Source: Codonopsis lanceolata
Taxonomy: Eukaryota; Streptophyta; Magnoliopsida; Asterales; Campanulaceae
Assembly: GCA_013146195.2 (NCBI GenBank)
Contig: CM028377.1
Span: 177,422,465-177,486,464 of the forward strand
DNA: 64,000 bases
Direction: 5' to 3'
Each line of letters starts with the position of its first letter. Positions within the stretch are counted from its first letter, which is position 1. The notes below the pieces were generated by a model. The model saw nothing but the letters and a program-made list of their open reading frames with translations, searched no databases and was not told the origin of the DNA. Below are positions 37,041 through 47,619 of the stretch, in pieces. Both the position numbers and the translations under genes were made by a program.

Positions 37041-38330
37041 CATTTGAGGATGATCAAAACTTGACCTTGATGTTCCCAACGAATGCTTAAGTTGGGAATG
37101 TGTACCCTCCACTCTATAAAACAATTACAAAACAAAAGATTAATAACAGTAATTATACATACAAAACAATTAATAACAACATAAATATGTGTGTGAGAGA
37201 AAGGGGAGTTTTGTGATACTTGTTTGTTGTTTTAGTCTCAAAATGTAAGAATTTTTTTGTCCAAGTAGTGACAAATTTTTCCTTATATGGGTCCAACCAT
37301 TCTTTCTTCACATAATGAACCAGTTTTGGGGCCTTTTTCCAGTTTTTAATCAACACTGATACTTGCTCGTTATATTCTTCCTAAGTAAGAGATCTGTCTA
37401 TCTTTTTCCATCTCCCACAGAATCCCTTAACAAATTCGGGTAGTAGAAGGAAACGAGCATGTTTCTCTACATCCTTTGCTATGTGTCTTCTACATAGCAT
37501 ATGCCTCAACTCCGGAAAAATCTCTTCAATGGGATGCATCAGGGTCAATTCCCTATCAGTCATGATCACTTGTGGCAATGAACAGTTTCCAAACAAATTC
37601 CTCAAATTTTCTATAGCCCATCAAAATGTTATTGTTGTCTCATTCTTTATTAATACAAATGTAATGTGGAAATTATGCCCTGTTGGCATAACTTCAATCA
37701 CCTGCAATAGAGGCATTTCATACTGTTCTATACGTAGCATTTATGACCAAAACGTAGGGGAAGCGATGTAACAACTCAACACTATTCGGGTGAGAAAACA
37801 TGATATTACTGACTTTATTGGTCCCAACCTCAAACTGGATATAATGAATGTATCGATTGTTGTTGAGCAAACTGAAAAAATATTGCATCTTTGTATAGCT
37901 TCTCATCTGCTTCTTTCTTATTTGCTGTAACACATTATTTATCTACTTGAGAACATATTTATTTTCTGAATTTTCCTTTTGCAGTTGGTTGAGTATCTGT
38001 CTTCGCTTAGCATTAGAACTTCTCAACTACTTTACCCTCTCAATTTCATTTGATTTCAACTTCGTGGCAGATATGTGTCATTGTATGTAATCACCCACTA
38101 CATGGTTGTGTCTACTTTTTTTGCAATTTCTAACTTTGCAACCACCACAATATTGTTGCGCGCGCAGCTACGACCTGAAATGGATAATCATATTTTTTTG
38201 TGCCTCTCCGCACATAATCATCTTCATCCTGACCGGTATACCTGTACAGATCACCGACCTCACAACCATACCAAATATTTTTGCGTCCATCATGTGTCCA
38301 TGAATGCCGCTTAACGAATAGAAACATTAT
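37041..38330 (-). pseudogene. Mutator-like (MULE) transposase, decayed
   Basis: Minus-strand pieces in order: N-terminal block KKYDYPFQVVAA (38150-38200), the DDE region start SNIMFSHPNSVELLHRFPYVL (37720-37830), MTDRELTLMHPIEEIFPELRHM with CRRHIAKDVEKHA (37420-37600; key blocks), then EWLDPYKEKFVTTW and LHFETKTTN (37220-37330). A 106-bp intron (37114-37219, GT-AG) joins to KVEGTHSQLKHSLGTS (37060-37113). The first catalytic Asp appears as Asn (VINATYRT where the family has VMDATYKT). Several frameshifts. No SWIM zinc finger or terminal inverted repeats were identified. Normally it would cut and paste the element in the nucleus. Confidence 0.75.
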
Positions 38331-38562
38331 GTTATCATCCCCAATATTTTGAATCCAAGTGTGAATTTAATCACAAGTTTCAAAAACATGATCAGTTCTG
38401 AATAAATGCCCTAAGTCCAGATATTTATGTTCATCATTTTCATTCTTGACACTATGATCCTGGAAAATTTAAGTAATTTTTAATAGTTACTAACATTATT
38501 AATATTTAACAATGTATAATAATTGGTAAAATAAAATAAGGACACGTCAATTAACAAAGACA

Positions 38563-39162
38563 CATAACTAATAACAATTATTAATATTTCAAATGAAAGT
38601 AATTTTAATTGAATTTTTAACATTTATTTAAAAAATGTTTATTATTAACAATTATCTAAGAAAAATCGAACAATAATTCCTTTTTCAAATTATCAAAAAA
38701 TTAAATTAAAACAATACATTATAAATTATATTTAAACAATAATTAACAACTGGGTTATTTAGTATTAAATAAAGTCTAACTAAAACCAAAAAAAAAATCT
38801 AACTTATACATTCCCCCCCCCCCTTAAATTTTTTAAACAAACAACCACTATAATGTTTTATGTTCATAATTAATAACAATTATTAATATTTTAAATGAAA
38901 GTAATTTTAAATGATTCTTAAAATTTATTAACAAATAATGTTTATTATTAATAATTATCTATAAAAAATCGAACAATAATTCCTTTTTTAAATTATCAAA
39001 AAATTAAATTAAAACAATATATCATAAATAATATTTAAACAATAATTAACAGCTGTGTTATTTAGTATTAAATAAAGTCTAACTAAAACAAAACAAAAAA
39101 AAAATTCTAACTTGTACATCCCCCCTCTAAATTGTTTAAACAAACAACCACTTTAATGTTTT
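38563..39162. repeat. Tandem duplication of a 302-bp AT-rich unit
   Basis: Unit 1 (38563-38864) and unit 2 (38865-39162) match almost throughout, from CATAACTAATAACAATTA to the block with a C run (CCCCCC) and TTTAAACAAACAACCACT. Small indels in poly-A and poly-C runs account for the length difference. No coding potential. Confidence 0.85.
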
Positions 39163-39470
39163 AATACATCCACCCCCTCTTTAAAAAAAAATAACAAGTG
39201 ACCCCTTGGATTTGGATCTCATCTAACAGCCCAAACCCTCCTAACCCCGCCACCAGCCCCCTCCCTCTCCATATGGGCCACGCCCAACCCAACAAGAACC
39301 GACTGCCCAGGAACCAGTCTTACTACTCAGCCCACCCAGCCGACTACCTAGAACCTGGACCCCCAACAAAGCCCAATTCCAACAGTTACTTGCTACCTTA
39401 CTTGCCGATAGTCCCTTCCCCCTTATCGCCTCGCCCAGAGCCAGTCCCAAGCCTAGACCCCCCCCCCCCA

Positions 39471-39720
39471 TTTGGACTGCTTGCCAACCGGTCCCTAAAC
39501 CCACCACCATATTTGGACTGCCACCCAACCGATCTCTAAGCCCACTACCCTTATTTGGACTGCCACCCAACTGGTCCCTAAGCTCTTTTTAATTTATTTT
39601 TTTTCATTTAACCAATTTTTTTTTTCAAAAAAATTAACAAATAACCCATTTGGACTGCCACCCAACCGGTCCCTAACCCAAACTACCCTTTAGGGACTGC
39701 CATCCAATCGGTCCCTAAGC
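39471..39720. repeat. Approx. 41-bp minisatellite, TTTGGACTGCC
   Basis: Five units begin at 39471, 39512, 39554, 39649 and 39690, each reading roughly TTTGGACTGCCACCCAACCG, then GTCCCTAAGCCC. A T-rich spacer of about 54 bp splits units 3 and 4 and recurs after unit 5 (39722-39770), so a larger unit was also duplicated. The 39200-39470 flank is C-rich and non-coding. Confidence 0.8.
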
Positions 39721-39770
39721 CCTTTTAATTTTAATTTTTTTTATTTAACCAATTTTTTTTAAATAACAGG

Positions 39771-40370
39771 TTTAAATTAAACATTTAGAGATAAAAATCG
39801 AACAATTGGAAGTAAAGATTACCGTAAAGTACGTGCTAGTGGTAAATGTAACATCGTTCATATCCACTTTTCAACACCTTATTTACCGATTTGCTTCCAA
39901 AATTAGTCGATTTTTTTGGAAGTTTTGACTGGATGAAATTCTCACTGAGAAATTCTATTTGATTTTTTTAACAATCTGATATTTCTACAGAAAGGTAAGT
40001 TTTCACTTAGTATCTAAATCAATTTAATTAGTCTAAATCAAATTAATAAATTAGTTTAAATTAAAAAAAATAAAAAAAACAAATAAAATTTATTTTTTAA
40101 AAACACCTGAAGGATAATTTGGTCCAAAGTATTTCAAAAGTGTTGTATTAAATATTTCATAGGTGTTGTACAACTTAGGTGAGTTATGAGTCACTTGGGC
40201 CCCTATTTTTTTTACCTCTCAAGGGGGGCGTGGAAAATGAACGAATCTGAAACCTCATACTTTGTAAAGATTCGTCTCTAATTATAAGTCACTTGGTAAC
40301 TCAAGTGTGTTGCTTAGAAAAAAAAAAACTCAAAATTGTAACTAAAGTAGTAATTGGAGTGGTAAGCTAT
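39771..40370. other. No feature recognised
   Basis: AT-rich DNA with short homopolymers. No gene, terminal repeats or known element recognised. Confidence 0.6.
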
Positions 40371-40378
40371 GTTATATT

Positions 40379-40557
40379 TTATTCGTTCTGGGTAAAAAGT
40401 CTATTTTTTTTATTTTAGGATGTTTTATTTAAAAAAATTAATTATTAAAAATTAAGATATAAAAGAATCATTTTTATTACTATAAGCTACTAAAAATATT
40501 ATTTTTTTAAAAAAAATTGACTTTCAAATAAAAAATCTTTGCTCGGAATGGATAAAT
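40379..40557. mobile_element. Possible small Stowaway-like MITE
   Basis: Ends are imperfect inverted repeats: left ATTCGTTCTGGGTAAAAA and right, reverse complemented, ATCCATTCCGAGCAAAGA, both followed by T/A-rich DNA. Size about 180 bp, AT-rich centre. A TA target duplication is possible but not clear. Weak call. Confidence 0.35.
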
Positions 40558-41115
40558 GACATTATAGTGTGCCTTTGGAGATGTCTTCGTGACTTGAGGC
40601 CGGTAGAACATACTAGCAAAACTTACAACATTTTTTCTAACATACTAGCAAAAATATCTACCTTTTTTCCTTGTGACTACCCACCCACGCTCTCTCCTTT
40701 ATAAAATTTGTTTTTTTTTTAAGCTTGACAATATCACAATAACAAAAGTCAAGGTTTGCATTAAATCCTTGACTCTTTGGTATATTAGAAATATAGTCAT
40801 TTGTATTATAAAATAATCACAAACTTATAATTGAAGAGTATCAGAGACAGAAAGAGAGATTTTTGCTCGTTATTTTAAGCTGTATCAAAGGCATTCCACT
40901 CCTCAGTATTTATAACTGAAGGAGGGACGCAAACGGTGAGTAATACAATGTAAATGCAATGGTAAAATCATTGTCATGCTACGGATATATACTGCTACCT
41001 AGCATATAGCTAGGTAGCCTTTTGGACTTTCACAACAATTTGATGTTTTTTAATTCTACAAAAAATTCAAGATATTTTTTATAATTACATTTTTTCAGAC
41101 ACACATTCTTTTTTG

Positions 41116-41120
<5 letters not shown>

Positions 41121-41172
<52 letters not shown>
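41121..41172. repeat. (AT)n microsatellite
   Basis: About 52 bp of AT dinucleotide repeat. The surrounding 40558-41740 has no recognisable gene. Confidence 0.95.
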
Positions 41173-41175
<3 letters not shown>

Positions 41176-41747
41176 ATGGTAATATTTTTTCCCTACAAAT
41201 TAATCGCTTATGTTTTAAAATGATATACTTATTTTTGAAGATAAAATATAGTATTACTTTAAATGTATATTATAAAGAATAAAATATTTGGTGGTTAGTC
41301 TAATCTATAACGCGTTTATAGTAGATAATATATTTATAAAGAACAAGTTTATAAATATTGACATGACATTTTGGATAAATATATTACTCTTCAAGTCCGC
41401 GTCTCTTAAACAAGGCATCCATAGCTTCATACACATGAACCCACTAGATTTGAAGTAGACTAGGTGGATACATGGAGATATCAGATGATAATGACATTTC
41501 TGTGGAGATAAAAATCATTATTTTTAGAAGTGAACCTAACTACACACTAAGACATATTCTTTATATCCCAATTTTATCTAAATCACATCCATTTAATCAC
41601 GTCTCACACCTTACTCACTAACACCTCACCAAACTTAATCTACCCTCTTCCCCTACACCCCACCTTTTTTTCCCTACCAGTTCAAGTATAATGCAAGAGA
41701 CCTCTAATTCCAATTCAAGTCGAAACCCTAATATCTAAGAAAGATTT

Positions 41748-42190
41748 TATGATTGTGGTAAAAGGGTTCGTATGTGAACATCATGGAGTGATTGTATGAA
41801 GTTTTTTGGATACCCCAACTGGAAGATACGTGATTCTCCTAGGTTTTTACTTAAGAATTGGACTTTGATATTTTAGGTTTTAGTTAATTCAAATGTTTTG
41901 TTAATAGTTTTTAGTTAATTTGAACATTTTGAATTGAATAATTGAATTTCCATAGAACTGACCATAATTTGTACAGTTTTGTTTGAATTACCTTAATTTC
42001 TTTAAAATTCTATAATTTGTTCAATGGTTTCTAGGATGATGAAAACGTGTGTCATTTCTTTGCATGGTATGACCCTCGATTGAATCAAAGAGCAAGATGT
42101 TCAATGATTTCAAGAACAAAGAGGTTGAGGTGAAGACGACGTTGACTAAGCTTGCAAGTACAAAAATGAAGATATGGAATCTCGGTACAT
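41748..42190 (+). pseudogene. GRF-type zinc-finger protein pseudogene
   Basis: The plus strand from 41748 reads YDCGKRVRM, a TGA stop (41775-41777), then TSWSDCMKFFGYPNWKIRDS, which fits the GRF zinc-finger pattern (CxCG ... TSWS ... GR.F.GCP). The invariant Cys in GCP is Tyr (GYP). A second block at 42035-42110 reads DDENVCHFFAWYDPRLNQRAR, matching the last zinc ligand region (CGFFxWxD, here CHFF); the gap between them looks like an intron. The tail has a short helical frame (NDFKNKEVEVKTTLTKLAST) in another frame. Plant GRF-only proteins are small and often scattered with transposons; function unknown. Confidence 0.55.
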
Positions 42191-44448
42191 GCATGCATAC
42201 ATACACATTAAACACAAAAACCCTAATTTCAACTATTGTGACAACTTAAACCAAAATTTTACAAAACAAAAATCTTACAAGATAAACCCCTAATTTAACT
42301 CACATGAAATTATAATCAAACAATACAATTTAAAATTCACAATTTACGCTTTCAAACAACCTAATCTGTAATTATAGAATAAAAAATTAGGGTTTTATTT
42401 CAAGAAATGAGTTTAGCAATACTAGGGTTACAAGCTTACCTTTCTTCTAGTTCGTTCACTTTAAACCATACACTCACTCCTTCAATCTTCAATGAAGAGT
42501 GGCAGGGATCCTTCAACCCAGCTTGTTCGTGTATTTGATATGTCTCTCTCACACTCAGTAAATGAAAATGACACAGAGATGGACAAAGTCGGGTTCTTAG
42601 ACTTTGTTTAGGAGGTCTCAGGGTTCATGTGCATGGCACATGTCATAGGTTAAGTTCATTTGTGTCTTTTCATACCGTTCTGTTAACAACATTCACTTTA
42701 TTAATCATATTGATACCTTTTGTAAAGTAGGGTGACCAAACTATAAAAATGGTAGTAGAGTGAGCTTAGCGGACTTTTCACGATAGTAAAGTGACAAAAT
42801 TGAGAATTAAGCTAACATCAAACAAGGAACCAAATGGAGTGTGCGGACATGGTTATGCACACATAATTGGTTGTGTGCGACGGAGAATTGCTACACACAA
42901 TGGGTTGCGTGCGGTTGAGAGTTGCCGCACACAATGGGGTGTGTGCGGCTATGCGACGGAAGGTACCTAAGAGCGTCATTTTACACTGACATTTTTGCAA
43001 TTATTTGTGATGGGGGTGTAGAGACTAGAGAGTAGATTGTGAATTTGTGATGTATGATTAGTCTCACCCTTATTTTTATTTCATGAGGTATGATATTACA
43101 AGCTCAAGCTTGTGTTATTTCTACAAGTTTTAGTGTTTATGTAGACAAATCAAATTTATTTAAATATCTACGCAATCAGATCAAATTTGTCGTTAATAAG
43201 TAATGACATAAATATTTTAAATCATCAACAACTTAACGATCTAACATCTCCAACACTAAATCTCATAGAAATACTTCAAGCCCGAACTCATAATATCATG
43301 TGCTTTTGCACAAGGAATAATTGCTGGCCGATACACTTTTCTGAAATTATAACCGCTCCACTACCTTTTTTTTCCCAACCGGTAAAGTGTTTTTTCAAAG
43401 TTTTGTTCCAAAAATATCCCTTCCTCCGTGTCCGTCATTTGCGAACAATTTTCTATGCCCACAGATTCATATACCACTTACACCCTCACAAGCACAAATT
43501 CACACATCTTCTTCTACTAGATAATTAATCCTTCCATTTCTTTTTGAAATTCATTCACCCATTTCATTGACTAAGAACCCAAGTTTGGACAGAACCAGAG
43601 GATAAAATGCCATAGATGAGTGAGAGAAGTATGGTGCTACTGAATCAACCTAGAATCACCACAGAGATTGTCGTTTGATGTGTGTGTGTGTGTGTGTGAA
43701 ATTGTATGAGACGGAGGGGGTGAGATCGAGATCAAGATGAGGTTGGAGTTACCTCCGATGTGGGCATCATTGTATTCAATGTGGGCATTGTTTCCTCCGA
43801 TGTGGGTTGCTTTCGATATGATCATCACCGTGGGCATCGTTGTCTCGATGTGGGCATCGTTGTGGGCATCGTTAGAGGTGATGAAGACAAGTGCGTTGGA
43901 ACTTACAATTTAGGGGTCGAAACTTATGATGTGGACGTCGAAACGTACGATGTCGCTATAGTTCCCGTGTGGCTTTGATTACCTGGGTTGCCTATCTATT
44001 TCTTCGACAAGAAGTCTTTCTTCTATATTGCTGACTTTATTGGAAAACCCATCACAATTTCAAATCCTACTGTTGCGTTGCTAGGCTTTGTATTGAGGTT
44101 AAAAAAATGGAAAAAATGAATACTATGCACGCCTAAGAACACGCCACAATTTTAACCCATGAATTCGCACACTTTTCAAAAAAAATGAAAAGTAAGCTCC
44201 AGATAGAGGGAATGCAAGCCATCCTCAAATAGAGGAAATCTGTACCATCGGCAAAATTTCAAAAAATGGGTTCCTGATTCAAAGTTCGCCCGTGCCCAGA
44301 TCTCTCGCTCAACATCGTTGAGGCTGCCGATGCAAATTGTGAGCATGGTGATCGCAGGGCCGGTCTGATCTTATTCTTTAAATCAACATTCTTACCTTAA
44401 TCAATTGCCCGTCTTAAGTTGAGAGAAAGAGAGAACTAGTCACAATTC
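42191..44448. other. Mostly no feature; short repeats
   Basis: No supported gene. It holds a degenerate 34-bp repeat at 42866-42952 (GTGTGCGG...TTGC..CACACAATGGG), a (TG)n at 43680-43697, and GATGTGGGCATCGTTGT-like words repeated at 43757-43870. The flank up to 44453 is the pre-insertion DNA of the Tork element. Confidence 0.6.
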
Positions 44449-44453
44449 AACCG
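44449..44453. repeat. Target-site duplication AACCG (left)
   Basis: AACCG before the left LTR at 44454 is repeated exactly at 54091-54095 after the right LTR. A 5-bp duplication is standard for copia integration. Confidence 0.9.
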
Positions 44454-45640
44454 TGTTGGGTGATTGCATCACTACACGAAATAGCCAGGAGTTGTTCCAA
44501 ATACAGAAACGGAAGTAACCAGAATAACAGACCCAGATTAAAATATAACGGATAACATTACAACCTGGGATGGGGGTAACATTTTAATCACTTGGGGTAC
44601 AATAAAACAGTAAATAGATCTACTAATATTCTGGATACACACAGTCCAAATATTTCTCCGAATCTGTTATGAACTAACAAAGAAGAAATATTATGTGAAA
44701 CTTCAATAAACCAACTGAGAAGAAATAAACGGAACAGAGACAGAGTAGAATAACTGAGAGACTGAGGTTAATACACTTAGTATTAAACAATAAACAGAGA
44801 AACCAAATCAGATATAATGACTAAATATCAGATACTACAGGATTAAGAGCTACTGTAACAATGAAGCCACAAATGAGCTCAACAGACGCCGTGTACGAAG
44901 CACGACTCGCCGTCACAGGTCGTAGACCTCGGCTAAGCATCTCAACAGGCTCAGATACCCTCTCACAGCCAATATCCGCCAAACGAGTTCGACTTGGGGA
45001 ACCAACCCACTAATGCCAAGGTCAAAGCCACCAAACAAGGCACGACCCACTCCGACAACCAAACCCACGGAAGAACAGAGAAGGAGAAGAAAACGAGGTT
45101 CACAGACAAGAAGCTTCTGTGAAATCGCCCAACCCAAGAACCCAGCCATAGACACACCCAAGACGGAAATAGAGTTCACAAAGGACTCTACAACCACCGT
45201 CACTCACTTCCCTCACAGCTCACAGAGACACTCGAAGAAGAAGGAAGAAGGTCACCGATGAAATCGGATACAAGGCTGGGGCAAACAACTGGTATTGGCT
45301 ATCTCTCATTTGTTTTCTCTCACTATAACCGCTCCCTCACAGATCCTCTGCAAAATCCGCTCAGACTGCCTCTCTCTCTCTCTCTCTGGATTTCTGCTCT
45401 GCTCTCCACCGAAAATGACGAGGAAGGAACATTATGAAAGGGCGGCTGAATCAGGGAATCCCAACAAAATCGGTGAGCAAATACAATGCTGCCCCTCCGC
45501 TAAAACGCAAGGGACGGGATGGGCTTCACCAAAGAATTGGGTAGGCTGCTCAATGAAATGGGCTAGCTAGAATGGGCTTAGGGAGTAATCTATTATAAAG
45601 GGGCTGCCACACTGGTTTGAGCCTCCAGCAATTTCTAACA
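44454..45640 (-). repeat. Tork-like 3' LTR (left copy)
   Basis: 1187 bp, starting TGTTGGGTGATTGC and ending ATTTCTAACA on the plus strand. It matches 52896-54090 nearly throughout; a 17-bp block present in the right copy is absent here near 44490. It includes a (CT)n tract near 45370. Confidence 0.95.
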
Positions 45641-45660
45641 ATCTCCACCTTGGAGCAAGT
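45641..45660 (-). promoter_or_regulatory. Polypurine tract of the Tork-like element
   Basis: On the minus strand CCAAGGTGGAGAT lies directly before the LTR start TGTTAGAAATTGC. This is the classic copia plus-strand priming tract. Confidence 0.85.
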
Positions 45661-45909
45661 GTCGGTTCCAACCAATGAACTTGAGGATATTTAAACAGAA
45701 AAGGTGTCATCATCGCCTTAGCCATGCACTTGATCCAACACAAAGGAGGACCAAAGCCGGGAAAACAAAATTTTAAGCAACCACAAAAGAAGTAGAAAAT
45801 TTAATGTAACGAAACTAATTCACAAACAGAAAAAACTAAGTTACCATGATTGCTCACACAGAACAAGCATGGATTTTTTGGGGAGAAAATCACGAAAAAC
45901 GGGTCAACC

Positions 45910-46377
45910 TCAATTACCGGGATCACCGGTGTCAAACATCAAAATTTTTAAACAATTCAAAAAATTTGAAACAGGAAGGCACTTGGTATTCGTATCAGCA
46001 GGATTCAAACTAGTGTCAATCTTATCCAAATAAATGATCCACTTAATAACAACATCACGAATAAAATGAAAACGCACATCAATGTGCTTTGTTCTATCAT
46101 GAAAAACAGGATTTTTGCAAAGTTGTATGCCACTTTGACTATCGGAAAATACTACCACCTTGTCTTTTAAAAAACCGATTTCAGAAATCAAACCTTTTAA
46201 CCAAAGGGCTTCCTTGATATACTCGATTATGGCTATGTATTCAGCCTCGGTTGTGGACAGGGCCACAACGGATTGCAGTTGGGACTTCCAGCTAATGCAA
46301 GAACCGCAAAGTATGAACACATAAGACGTGGTAGATTTTCTATGGTCTCTATCATTGGCATAGTTTGAATCAACATT
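45910..46377 (-). pseudogene. Tork-like RNase H, separated from RT by an insertion
   Basis: End of the copia polyprotein, from the insertion point (reading DSNYANDRDHRKSTT) through CISWKSQLQSVVALSTTEAEYI and VFSDSQSGIQLCKNP (conserved Glu and Asp of RNase H) to TKCLPVSNF and a stop at 45910. At 46300-46325 the frame has a break before FILCGSC. The first residues of this domain (GYV) lie 2.5 kb away at 48927-48940, across the nested Athila piece. Confidence 0.85.
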
Positions 46378-46390
46378 TGATCAATGTATT

Positions 46391-47442
46391 TTATACGTCG
46401 ATTTTATAATTAATCTTAATAGCACTTGATGGACAAAAATTAGTAGCATGAGAATATAATCCACATAAAGCACATGCTTCTTGAATTTGCCAATTTTCAA
46501 ATTGAGTTTGTGTATTTGAATTATCTTGCAATTGATATAGGCTTCTATTTTTACCTCTAGCATTTTTTTGTTGGGAATTAATGCTTAACATCTCAAATAA
46601 TTCTTCTAGTGCTTCTGGTGTCATTCTATTAATAGAACCACCAGCTGCACTATCAACCATAGTTTGTAAGCCTGACGAAAGACCATTATAAAATTGAAGC
46701 ACTAACACATGTTGAGCCAAATTATGATGAGGACACATAATGAGCAGATTTTTAAATCTATCCCATGACTCATGAAATGTTTCACCTGGTTCATTTTGGA
46801 ATGACATGATTTGTTTTCTATATTCAGTAAGAGATGCATGCTTGTAAAATTTACTCATAAACAAATCATATAATTGAGTCCAAGTATAAACACTATTTGG
46901 TGTTAAGTTCATAAACCATCTCTTCGCCAACTCTTTTAATGCACTTGGAAAATATTTCATTTTAATTTGATCTTCAGTCAACCCTCCTAAAGGAAAAGTA
47001 CTCATCATGTATTCATATTCTCTTAAGAAACTGACAGGATCTTCATGAGGCATCCCATGAAAAGATGGTATTACATTAAAATAATGACATTTTAACTCAA
47101 AATTCCTTACAGCATCTGGCAAGACTAAACATGATGTCACAACATTTAATGAAGGTCTACTAAAGTCATTAATAGTTCTTTGATTTACCACTACTTCCAT
47201 ATTTCTTCTTGTAGGTTCTTTTCTCTTTGATTCCGGTTAACTGGGTCAACTGGATTTTCAAGATTTCTATTATTGTTATTTTCTTCCATTGGAGGATCAA
47301 CCAGAGGATCCTCTTGATTCAATTGGTCTTGATTATCAAACTTTTGAGCTAGATTTTCAAGGACTTCTTGATTTCTTCTAACAATATTTATATCTTGATT
47401 TAAGTCTACCAATTCAGGATTCAAGGATCTACGACCGTGCAT
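46391..47442 (-). pseudogene. Athila gag, truncated (copy 3)
   Basis: Starts MHGRRSLNPELVDL (47442), frameshift near 47200, then a 269-codon open segment with the gag core (SFHGMPHEDPVSFLREYEYM, WFMNLTPNSVYTWTQLYDL, FYKHASLTEYRKQIMSFQNE) and the zinc knuckle CALCGLYSHATNFC. It ends after PSSA in non-gag codons reading into the LTR-end sequence. It keeps FETFHESWDRFKNLLIMCPHHN-type sequence lost from copy 2, so the two copies decayed independently. Confidence 0.85.
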
Positions 47443-47595
47443 AAAAATAAATTAAAGCAATTTAAAACAACTAACTATTAAAAATAAAATAAAATCTTTT
47501 TGTATTTTTATTTTTATGAAAACTGAAAATTACACTAAAAACTAAATTAAATTAAAAACTACGCTACCAACAAACTAACTACGTGAACTAGCTTG

Positions 47596-47613
47596 TCTCC
47601 GGTAACGGCGCCA
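47596..47613 (-). promoter_or_regulatory. Primer-binding site, tRNA-Asp, two changes
   Basis: Minus strand TGGCGCCGTTACCGGAGA, differing at two bases from the copy 2 site. It lies six bases from the LTR edge at 47620. Confidence 0.85.
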
Positions 47614-47619
47614 AAAACT

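Noticed and set aside
39198..39539. Pro-rich plus-strand frame and its Gly-rich reverse
   Set aside because: Follows from the C-rich minisatellite composition; no start context or domain.
44913..45203. A 96-codon minus-strand frame in the left Tork LTR, with a longer twin in the right LTR (53297-53659), plus plus-strand frames
   Set aside because: The LTRs are copies of each other, so similarity is no sign of selection. Both strands are open and no domain is seen.
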